Assembly: GCA_016871655.1 (NCBI GenBank)
Contig: VHCR01000083.1
Location: 1-6,602 of the forward strand
From: Verrucomicrobiota bacterium
GTDB lineage: Bacteria > Verrucomicrobiota > Verrucomicrobiia > Chthoniobacterales > UBA6821
Direction: 5' to 3'
Length of the DNA stretch: 6,602 nucleotides
The notes beneath the pieces are model-generated. The model did no database searches. It saw only the letters and a list, made by a program, of their open reading frames with translations, and was not told the origin of the DNA. The position numbers and the translations under genes were made by a program. The number at the start of each line of letters is the position of its first letter. Within the stretch, counting starts at the first letter, position 1. This document shows positions 1 through 5,492 of the stretch, piece after piece.

Positions 1-125
1 ATGTGAATAAAATGGCTGATTGGTTGCTTTGATGGCAACGAGTGAGTAATCGTTACCTTGTTCATCGAGAAAAAGTACGATCAAAACAATCCACTTTCAA
101 AAATTCACCTTTTCCGGACAGGGCC

Positions 126-294
126 TATATAGTGTATTAAATTGAAAAGGGCATGTTAGAAGCGCTGAAATTTTTTCTTAGAACAAGGCCGAAGATCGAA
201 GCGCTATCCCAAGATAACGTGAGATCTGAGAACGCAGTTCTAAGGAAAAAGAGCAAGCTTATCGCGTGCCCTTTTCAATTTAATACACTATATA
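126..294. mobile_element. MITE-like element with 28-bp perfect terminal inverted repeats
   Basis: Bases 126-153 are the exact reverse complement of 267-294. Complementarity continues inward with mismatches and wobbles, including a second block where 171-184 pairs with 237-250 (13 Watson-Crick pairs and one G-T). The unpaired centre is about 52 bp (185-236). The outer ends read TATATAGTG and CACTATATA, so a TA target duplication, as made by IS630/Tc1-mariner transposases, is possible. There is no room for a transposase, so it would be a non-autonomous element. It lies directly upstream of the promoter of the TPR gene. It could instead be a structured RNA or a long hairpin of another kind. The inverted repeat is certain; the mobile nature is inferred. 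Confidence 0.6.
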
Positions 295-325
295 TCAGGC
301 TCTCGCAAGCCGCAGCAGAATCACC

Positions 326-355
326 GTGACATATCCGGGTTAAAGTCTTTATAAA
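326..355 (+). promoter_or_regulatory. Putative sigma70 promoter of the TPR gene
   Basis: GTGACA at 326-331 (five of six matches to TTGACA) is followed after 18 bp by TATAAA at 350-355 (five of six matches to TATAAT). Transcription would start near 361-363, leaving a leader of about 47 nt before the ATG at 409. A second candidate overlaps downstream: a perfect TTGACA at 358-363 and TATAAC at 384-389, but with a 20-bp spacer, which is long. In either case the TTG at 358 falls in promoter sequence rather than inside the transcript. Confidence 0.45.
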
Positions 356-408
356 AATTGACAATAAAAAAGAGAATTAGTTCTATAACTTGCGGTACCC
401 TATTCAAC

Positions 409-2652
409 ATGAGTTTTATCTCAACGTTTCAGCGTTTCAACATTTCAACGCCTCAGCTTCTCGCCTGCTTCTTTTTGATCATAAGTAGCTCGCTATTCAC
501 GCAGCAGGTCTCTATACCAGAAATTCGAAAAGCGACCCCGGTCCATGAATCCGCTATCTCCTCCCCAATCAGCCCTGTTGAAGAAACCGGAGTAGAGCCG
601 TTGAGATCAAAGAATGCTGCAGATGCTCGATTTGCAGTAGCCGAAGGTTTTTACCAACGTAAGGAGTATCAACTTGCGTGCGTAGAATTTCAAAAGTTTT
701 TACAACTCAGTACGCCAGGCGACTTACATCGCGATGAAGCCTTGTTTCATTTAGCTGAAGCATACCGCTTCCTGGATAAAAGCTTGGAAGCCCAATCCAC
801 CTATGAACAGCTGCTAAAAGAAACTCCCTCGGGCGACGTTGCTGCTTCCGCGGCTTATCGTATCGGAGAGTATTATCATGATAAAAAAGAATTAAAAAAA
901 GGGATTAAAGCCTTTGAGCAAGCAGCTCAACTCAGTAAAAGCGCTACCATTAAAAATGCAGCTCACTACCAGCAGAAACTTTGCCACGATGAATTAAGTG
1001 AGCAGGAAAAAGCCACGACTCTTTTTTATGAAGCTTCTAAAACAACGGAGGATCAAACAGAACGATTGAGAGGGTTGATGCAACTAGCCAATGACGATGA
1101 AAAATGTGGTCGTTCCGAAAAGGCCTTGAACACTTATCTCTCTATTAGTGCGGAAAGCCCTCCCACAGTCGCTGCAGAGGCTTTAGTCAAAGCGGGGGTG
1201 ATTGCTTCTCAACAAAAAAACAGAGAACAAGCGCTCCAACTTTTCCAAAAAGCAGCCAATTTAAAAGAGGGTGACCCATGGAACGCTACTGCCGCGCTAC
1301 ACCTCATGCAGTTTGATTACGAAGCAAAAGATTATCAAAAAGTTTTAGAGAGAAGTCCTCAAGCCCTCGCTACTTCAAACACAGAAGAATGTTCGCAGGC
1401 TTTGTTACTCGCAGCTCAAGCTGAACGGCAGCTGGGACATTTTCAAAACGCTTTAGAACTCAATGACCGACTCCTCAAAGAATTTCCAGCAAGTGGATCG
1501 GCACACGACGCTGCCTTCACACGACTCCTGCTCTTGCGCTCCCTCAAAGATCCTTCGCTCTTAACGCAACTTCAAGATTTCATCTTAACAACCTCAGACG
1601 CGCATCAAAAAGCCCAAGCGACCTTACTTCAAGCAGAAGTTTTTTTTGAACAAGAAAATTACACCCCTGCTGCAAAAGCTTATGCTACGGTTAAAGATTC
1701 CGACCTTACACCAACGCTCAAGGCTGATGCAGCCTACAAAGAAGCCTGGTCACTGCAACACCTCGGAGATGCAACGTCAGCCTTGGGAGCTTACACCACT
1801 TTTTTAACAACCTATCCCGAATCGCCGTCAGCGCCTGATGCTCTAATCCAACGAGCTTACCTAGAGCAAAAGCAAGGCGACCTAAAATCAGCGTTGGCTG
1901 ACTATGATCATTTTTTAGAAAAATATCCGCAGGCACTCGAATGTGAGCTGGTTCTTCAACAAAAAGCCTTGGCTCAACAAGCCCAACAAGACAACCACGG
2001 CATGGCGGCAACCTTCCAACAACTCCTCTCAGCTTATCCTAAGAGCACCAGGGCGGCAGAAGCAAATTACTGGATCGGCTGGAATTTGTTTGAAGAAAAA
2101 AACTACCAAGCTGCTATTCCCTTTTTAAAAAAAGCTAAACTGCTCGATGCTAAAAAATTTGGAGAAAAAATAAACCTTCGATTGTTGCTTTGCTATTACT
2201 ACTTGGAACAACCTGAGCTCGCTGCTCGTGAGGCAGCAGAACTACCAACCAATGTCATACCTGGCGAAGTCTCTCGCTGGATTGGCTTGAAAGCATACGA
2301 ACGAGGCGACTTCAACCAAGCCGAGCAATTTCTCAATCTTGTCATGACTCAGAATAATCCCAATATCATCACGCGCGAAGTTATGATCGCCTTGGCAGAA
2401 ACCTTGATGAAAAAAGAAAAATATCAAGCGGCCAGGGTTCCTGCTGGAAAGGCCTTGGAGCAGGCCACTGATCCTACCTCACGTGCGGCTGCACTTTTAA
2501 CGCTCGCAAAAATAGAACTGAATCTTGGCAATGACAGCAGAGCCGAAAGCCTCACGCGAGAAGCGCTCCTACTAGAGCCAGAAGGGCGACTCAATGTGGA
2601 AGGACGTTTGTTGATCAAATCTATTTTGGATAAGAGCACGCTTAAAAAATAA
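409..2652 (+). CDS. Exported tetratricopeptide-repeat (TPR) protein
   Basis: This encodes about 747 residues from the ATG at 409. A short N-terminal segment is followed by a hydrophobic core (residues about 17-29, LLACFFLIISSSL), which looks like a signal peptide, so a periplasmic or envelope location is likely. The Cys in LLAC precedes most of the hydrophobic stretch, so it is not a normal lipobox. After a Pro/Ser/Glu linker, from about residue 71 to the end, the protein is almost entirely helical repeats of TPR type. These show recurring A..Y..G..Y pairs, xxAxxxFQKFL-like helices and P at repeat ends, for example RKEYQLACVEFQKFL and NYQAAIPFLKKA. This resembles BamD/YbgF-like multi-TPR scaffolds that bind proteins; no catalytic domain is visible. 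The open frame also extends upstream to a TTG at 358, but that TTG overlaps promoter-like sequence. Neither start has a Shine-Dalgarno sequence. Family level is secure; the exact role and any tie to the neighbouring secretion genes are unknown. Confidence 0.85.
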   Translation: MSFISTFQRFNISTPQLLACFFLIISSSLFTQQVSIPEIRKATPVHESAISSPISPVEETGVEPLRSKNAADARFAVAEGFYQRKEYQLACVEFQKFLQLSTPGDLHRDEALFHLAEAYRFLDKSLEAQSTYEQLLKETPSGDVAASAAYRIGEYYHDKKELKKGIKAFEQAAQLSKSATIKNAAHYQQKLCHDELSEQEKATTLFYEASKTTEDQTERLRGLMQLANDDEKCGRSEKALNTYLSISAESPPTVAAEALVKAGVIASQQKNREQALQLFQKAANLKEGDPWNATAALHLMQFDYEAKDYQKVLERSPQALATSNTEECSQALLLAAQAERQLGHFQNALELNDRLLKEFPASGSAHDAAFTRLLLLRSLKDPSLLTQLQDFILTTSDAHQKAQATLLQAEVFFEQENYTPAAKAYATVKDSDLTPTLKADAAYKEAWSLQHLGDATSALGAYTTFLTTYPESPSAPDALIQRAYLEQKQGDLKSALADYDHFLEKYPQALECELVLQQKALAQQAQQDNHGMAATFQQLLSAYPKSTRAAEANYWIGWNLFEEKNYQAAIPFLKKAKLLDAKKFGEKINLRLLLCYYYLEQPELAAREAAELPTNVIPGEVSRWIGLKAYERGDFNQAEQFLNLVMTQNNPNIITREVMIALAETLMKKEKYQAARVPAGKALEQATDPTSRAAALLTLAKIELNLGNDSRAESLTREALLLEPEGRLNVEGRLLIKSILDKSTLKK
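421..460 (+). repeat. 8-bp-period imperfect tandem repeat inside the TPR gene 5' end
   Basis: Five consecutive 8-bp units start at 421, 429, 437, 445 and 453. The first two are TCAACGTT and TCAGCGTT; later units diverge (TCAACATT, TCAACGCC, TCAGCTTC). Since 8 is not a multiple of 3, the encoded peptide (STFQRFNISTPQLL) is not repetitive. It forms the n-region just ahead of the signal-peptide hydrophobic core. The period matches the repeats at 3260, 6179 and 6290, and the T-rich, AAC-containing composition is similar. Confidence 0.6.
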
Positions 2653-2684
2653 AGAATTCACCACAAACAGCACAGAGAAACTTT

Positions 2685-2713
2685 TTGAGCCATTAGCAGC
2701 CAAATCATACTTT
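2685..2713 (+). promoter_or_regulatory. Weak candidate promoter for the chaperone gene
   Basis: TTGAGC at 2685-2690 and TACTTT at 2708-2713 are separated by 17 bp, in the 103-bp gap between the TPR stop and the chaperone start. Spacing is ideal, but only four and three positions match consensus. No terminator is visible after the TPR gene, so read-through is equally possible. Confidence 0.2.
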
Positions 2714-2755
2714 AATAACTTGCGCTAGCTCGAATATTTTATCACTCTTTTCTTT

Positions 2756-3253
2756 ATGGCCTCTTCACCTTATCTGGATCTCCTCGAAGCGCTGCGCACC
2801 AATTGCAGTCTTCCGGAATTTCCTGATCCCCTTCCTTCCACTCAATTGGATCTCGAATTAGAAAATGGCCCCACCGTCACCATTGATTTTGATGAGGAAT
2901 CTCAGTTTGTAGAACTTTTCTCGGAATTAGGAACCTATTCTCCGGAACACGAATTGGAAATGCTCAAAAAAATTGCAGAAGCTAATTTTCTTTGGTCTGG
3001 CACTAACGGTGGCACACTCAGTGTTCGTCCTGAAATTCAGACGGCCTACCTTGCCCTGCAGCTCCCTGTCTTGAGTTTGAACGGAACGGACTTCGTCTAT
3101 CTCATTGAAAAATTTGTAGAAACGGTTAAACACTGGCAAGCCATTCTCACTGGCTCTCCCGTAGAAGAATCATCCTCCTCAGACAACAACGAACAACCTC
3201 TTGAAGAAGGCTCTAAACCTCCCTCTCCTCAAGATAATTTTATTAAAGCTTAA
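2756..3253 (+). CDS. Type III secretion chaperone, CesT/SycE family
   Basis: This is a small acidic protein of 165 residues. Residues 1-130 follow the class I (effector) T3S chaperone pattern. There is an N-terminal amphipathic helix (YLDLLEALRTNCSLPEF), then strands with an acidic loop (LDLELENGPTVTIDFDEE). The family signature follows: a helix ending AEANFLW (74-80), a glycine turn and strand SGTNGGTLSV (81-90), then LALQLPVLSLNG and a final helix (112-130) ending in VKHWQAIL. Such proteins are cytosolic homodimers that bind the N-terminal part of an effector and deliver it to the secretion ATPase. The tail (132-165) is Ser/Glu/Pro-rich and probably disordered, which is longer than is usual for the family. 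The next gene, 90 bp downstream on the same strand, is the obvious partner candidate. The start ATG lacks a Shine-Dalgarno sequence and is preceded by a CT-rich stretch. The family assignment is from pattern recognition and is fairly secure; the partner is inferred. Confidence 0.8.
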   Translation: MASSPYLDLLEALRTNCSLPEFPDPLPSTQLDLELENGPTVTIDFDEESQFVELFSELGTYSPEHELEMLKKIAEANFLWSGTNGGTLSVRPEIQTAYLALQLPVLSLNGTDFVYLIEKFVETVKHWQAILTGSPVEESSSSDNNEQPLEEGSKPPSPQDNFIKA

Positions 3254-3259
3254 GAAAAA

Positions 3260-3291
3260 GTTTACAAGTTTATAGGTTTATGGGTTTATAA
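3260..3291 (+). repeat. 8-bp-period tandem repeat, consensus GTTTAYRR
   Basis: Four head-to-tail 8-bp units start at 3260, 3268, 3276 and 3284 (GTTTACAA, GTTTATAG, then GTTTATGG, GTTTATAA). They begin seven bases after the chaperone stop codon and lie in the leader of the candidate effector gene. GTTTA is invariant and only the last three positions vary. The array at 6179 uses the same GTTTA core. Confidence 0.75.
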
Positions 3292-3343
3292 GACACATTG
3301 GTTCAGAAAAATGTCATAACGTTGGTCACAATTTTTCCCGATT

Positions 3344-4240
3344 ATGTTTTCTACATCAAACAGAGGTTATGCAGGAATTCCTTCAGCGCTTCCTAGCAGC
3401 GAAAAAAAAATGGCTGCTTCCTTAAACCACGCGCTTGAAACATGGAATGACGAAGACGAAATCAAGTATCGCCAAGGTGAAAACGGTCAAACTCCCTATT
3501 ACTATAGCGACTCACAACAACCAGAGGGACTTTTAGAAAGTGGTCAACGCTTCTTTGCTCATCTTACTAATCCTGAAGCGCACGATCTTCATAGCAAAGG
3601 AATCGATGCCGTCGTAAAAGATTTATCAGCTTTCCCTGCAAAAGGTGCCGTTGTGGAGAGAGATTTCAAAATTCGAAAAATGTTAGGCCAACCCCTTTAT
3701 ATTGGGGCTCTCAAACAATCGCTAGCCCGAGTGACGCCAAGCGCTGCTCCTCAAAGCTCTCGTCCTTCTTCTCCCATTAATCTTTTAAGAAAAAAACCTT
3801 TTCCGCGAGGAGGCTCCGCTCTACGCGCTCTAACAAAAGACGGCTCTTCTTTTTTCAGGTTATTTTCTGGAAAAGGTGGATATACCTCCATCCCGGGAGA
3901 TGATGGGAGAAAAAGATCGGCATCAGCGAGCACCTCTTCCCCTTTTTCTTATCAATCGGGAAATCTGGAAATGCGCACTTTAACAGACGAAGATTTTGGA
4001 ATACCAAGTGCTCAGCAACAACAACAGCGGCCGCAGCAACTCCCACGATCAATGGATCGCCTCACCTCACAAGATGGCACGCCACAGCAGACTACCTCCA
4101 ACACTCTTAGTCGATACATGGCTCGACAAGCTCAACAAAAAAAACCTTCTGGTTACGGATCGACTTCTAGCGCTCCACCCACGCGCGTTCCCGGCCAAGG
4201 CCCTTCATCTGGTGACAACGTGCTAAAATTTAATTTGTAA
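3344..4240 (+). CDS. Candidate type III secreted effector, low-complexity, unknown function
   Basis: I do not recognise a named family. The protein has 298 residues. Its N-terminus is rich in Ser, Thr, Asn, Gly and Ala (MFSTSNRGYAGIPSALPSS), typical of uncleaved T3S signals. Residues about 20-125 look partly folded (helical ALETW, GLLESGQRFFAHL, IDAVVKDLSAF, ALKQSLARV) and could contain the chaperone-binding site. From about 130 to the end it is Ser/Pro/Gln/Arg-rich and probably disordered, with a polyglutamine run at 224-228. A short motif recurs: GYAGIP (8-13) and GYTSIP (179-184), plus FGIPSA (218-223), which echoes GIPSA (11-15). There is no signal peptide or membrane segment. Its position after a CesT-type chaperone gene, in the same orientation, is the main functional clue. 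No Shine-Dalgarno sequence precedes the ATG. The ORF is probably real; the effector role is inferred. It could instead be a structural or adhesin-like substrate. Confidence 0.7.
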   Translation: MFSTSNRGYAGIPSALPSSEKKMAASLNHALETWNDEDEIKYRQGENGQTPYYYSDSQQPEGLLESGQRFFAHLTNPEAHDLHSKGIDAVVKDLSAFPAKGAVVERDFKIRKMLGQPLYIGALKQSLARVTPSAAPQSSRPSSPINLLRKKPFPRGGSALRALTKDGSSFFRLFSGKGGYTSIPGDDGRKRSASASTSSPFSYQSGNLEMRTLTDEDFGIPSAQQQQQRPQQLPRSMDRLTSQDGTPQQTTSNTLSRYMARQAQQKKPSGYGSTSSAPPTRVPGQGPSSGDNVLKFNL

Positions 4241-4267
4241 GAAAAAAGCTTATCCTTCTTTTTTCTT
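4239..4267. terminator. A/T-rich inverted repeat at a convergent gene junction
   Basis: AAGAAAAAAG (4239-4248) and CTTTTTTCTT (4258-4267) are perfect 10-bp inverted arms around a 9-nt loop. The repeat sits on the junction of two convergent genes that stop only 9 bp apart (4240 and 4250). It could act as a weak bidirectional terminator, but the stem is nearly all A-T and no separate T-tract follows. Confidence 0.3.
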
Positions 4268-5125
4268 GAGCTCAGCTGCAAGACGCTTGATCGCTCTAAT
4301 CAACTCCGGATCATCGATCAGCTTGAGTGCCTCTGCCAAGGGCACCAGACGGCGGAGCCGCAAATGGTCTTCCGGCCAGCTATCGAGTAGCTTTGAGATT
4401 TTCATGGCGTAGAGCTGCAGAAAGCGACCATTGGACATTTGACAGCGCAGACGGAGATCGTGTTGTAATGTTCCCAGCACTCCTCCCTCTTCTACCGCCT
4501 CCATCATGGCCACCTCGTGCTGTGTCATATCCGGCTCTTGATGTCCTTTCGGAATAATCCAACGATTTCCGGAAGAGCTCATCACCAAGAGCAACTGTAT
4601 TTTCCCTCGCTTCATTAAATAAGGAAGCACTCCGACCTGGCACATTCCAAGCGGCTCTGGAACTCCATGTAGGGCCATCTCCTCCGTATCGTACTTTTCA
4701 CACTTTGTCACTTCTTCTCCAAAAAAACTTGGCTTTTTAAAAGTACGACTCGCTTGCTGTGTTGGAAAAAAAACTTCAATAAGCTGCAGCGGCGCATGTT
4801 CTCCGGAAAAGCAATCAACTTTTGCTTTCCAATTTTTTAAGCGAAAAAGATAGCGTTTACTTTTGATCCGCCTCCCTTCGGTAAAAGGCCAAAGCTCTTC
4901 AAAATTAGCTTTGGTCATTTTGATATCCTTACTGTGAAACAAAGAAGCCTGCTTCTCTCGAAAAGAAATAAAATAATTTTTATGACTTCGTCGCAAACGA
5001 AGATCCCGCAACGACGAAGAAACGACAAATCCCTCTTCTTGCTCAACCCCTTTTAGTTTGAACAAAGCAGGTGGAGTTTTTAACAAAATAAATTTTCGCC
5101 GAATCGGTTCGTGCGGTTTTTTCAT
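4250..5125 (-). CDS. CYTH-Nudix fusion protein (polyphosphate/nucleotide-type hydrolase folds)
   Basis: This is a 291-residue protein. Residues about 6-153 align by eye with bacterial CYTH (triphosphate tunnel) domains: PIRRKFIL, then LRLRR (42-46), FEELWPFTEGRR (75-86), VDCFSG (103-108), LIEV (115-118), FFGEEVT (134-140). Residues about 160-285 form a Nudix domain: RWIIPKG (188-194), MEAVEEGGV (208-216) and a C-terminal WPEDHLRLRRLVPLAEAL part like diphosphoinositol-polyphosphate-type members. CYTH enzymes act on triphosphates and Nudix enzymes on X-linked diphosphates. Key residues are altered. The CYTH ExExK motif reads PxRxK, and basic residues replace expected acidic ones elsewhere. In the Nudix box the first Glu and the Arg are both Met (200, 208), while E209, E212 and E213 remain. 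Activity is therefore uncertain, more so for the CYTH half. The gene is monocistronic and convergent to the effector gene. Domain calls are from memory of the families. Confidence 0.8.
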   Translation of the reverse strand: MKKPHEPIRRKFILLKTPPALFKLKGVEQEEGFVVSSSLRDLRLRRSHKNYFISFREKQASLFHSKDIKMTKANFEELWPFTEGRRIKSKRYLFRLKNWKAKVDCFSGEHAPLQLIEVFFPTQQASRTFKKPSFFGEEVTKCEKYDTEEMALHGVPEPLGMCQVGVLPYLMKRGKIQLLLVMSSSGNRWIIPKGHQEPDMTQHEVAMMEAVEEGGVLGTLQHDLRLRCQMSNGRFLQLYAMKISKLLDSWPEDHLRLRRLVPLAEALKLIDDPELIRAIKRLAAELKKKEG

Positions 5126-5166
5126 GCTTTTTCAAATTCTGGCGTGATCTGCTTTTTTTTGAAACA

Positions 5167-5194
5167 TTTTTATTGCTGTTTTTTTCAGAATCAA
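5167..5194 (-). promoter_or_regulatory. Candidate promoter of the CYTH-Nudix gene
   Basis: On the minus strand TTGATT (5194-5189) is followed after 16 bp by TAAAAA (5172-5167), each matching consensus at four positions. Transcription would start near 5160, about 35 nt before the ATG. The surrounding 5126-5280 gap is rich in T runs. I saw no convincing promoter for the divergent tRNA-His. Confidence 0.3.
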
Positions 5195-5280
5195 AGATCC
5201 TCTCATTCCGTTTTGAAATATTTAAACCGCTACAGCGAGAACGCAAGGCGCAATTTTAGACATTTTGGAACAGAGTTTAT

Positions 5281-5353
5281 GGTGGCCGTAGCTCAATGGT
5301 AGAGCTCCAGGTTGTGGTCCTGGCTGTTGCGGGTTCGAGTCCCGTCGGTCACC
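5281..5353 (+). tRNA. tRNA-His (anticodon GTG)
   Basis: A full cloverleaf can be folded. The acceptor stem is 5282-5288 with 5346-5352 (one G-T pair), the D stem 5291-5294 with 5302-5305, the anticodon stem 5307-5311 with 5319-5323, and the T stem 5329-5333 with 5341-5345 around TTCGAGT. The anticodon loop TTGTGGT puts GTG at 5314-5316, reading His codons. The extra G at 5281 would be G-1, pairing with discriminator C at 5353, the hallmark of tRNA-His. The bases after C73 are CAT, so the 3' CCA is not fully encoded and must be added by nucleotidyltransferase. A long hairpin begins at the last acceptor base. Confidence 0.95.
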
Positions 5354-5380
5354 CATGATTTTGCAAAGCAAAATCATGGG
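5352..5380 (+). terminator. Perfect 13-bp triloop hairpin at the tRNA-His 3' end
   Basis: Bases 5352-5364 (CCCATGATTTTGC) pair perfectly with 5368-5380 around an AAA triloop. It would be a very stable hairpin, but no U-tract follows, so it is not a classical intrinsic terminator. It shares its first two bases with tRNA positions 72-73, so it would compete with the mature acceptor stem. Termination or a 3' processing signal are both possible. Confidence 0.5.
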
Positions 5381-5492
5381 AGTTGAAGTAACTTCTCTTC
5401 ACTGATAATTTTTTGAAGCTTCCCATCTCTAAAATTTTTGCCGCAGGCAAAGTCGAAACTTCAACTTCAACTTTTAATTTAAACTTTCTTTG
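5381..5492 (+). promoter_or_regulatory. Leader upstream of sdaAB with inverted motif pair and small hairpin
   Basis: AGTTGAAGT (5381-5389) recurs inverted as ACTTCAACT (5458-5466), part of a short CTTCAA tandem. Between them lies a 6-bp triloop hairpin, TTTGCC-GCA-GGCAAA (5437-5451). The best promoter-like pair is TTGAAG (5383) with GATAAT (5404-5409), but the 15-bp spacer is short, so I give it little weight. The leader ends in a CT-rich stretch, ACTTTCTTTG, directly before the ATG, with no Shine-Dalgarno sequence. Confidence 0.35.

Noticed and set aside
1..65. Possible 5' end of a minus-strand gene starting at the ATG at 65-63 (MNKVTITHSLPSKQ...), or an overlapping minus frame reading LDEQGNDYSLVAIK
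   Set aside because: Only about 21 codons are visible, two minus frames are equally open, and there is no ribosome-binding site or recognisable motif. It may be real but cannot be supported here.
113..302. CAGGGCC (118-124) and CAGGCTC (296-302) as target-site duplications of the inverted-repeat element
   Set aside because: Only five of seven bases match, and the right copy does not abut the repeat end exactly; a TA duplication fits better.
409..530. Lipoprotein signal (LLAC) in the TPR protein
   Set aside because: The hydrophobic core follows the Cys instead of preceding it, so lipidation at this Cys is unlikely.
1718..2639. Minus-strand and alternate-frame ORFs of 61-97 codons within the TPR gene
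   Set aside because: They lie wholly inside a strongly TPR-like coding frame, have no family features and look like shadow frames.
4327..4643. ORFs of 76 and 87 codons inside the CYTH-Nudix gene
   Set aside because: They overlap a conserved Nudix domain on the minus strand and show only low-complexity Arg/Ala/Gly-rich translations.
5111..5302. 63-codon plus-strand ORF running from the CYTH-Nudix start into tRNA-His
   Set aside because: It runs into the tRNA gene and its phenylalanine-rich translation comes from T-runs; not a credible protein.
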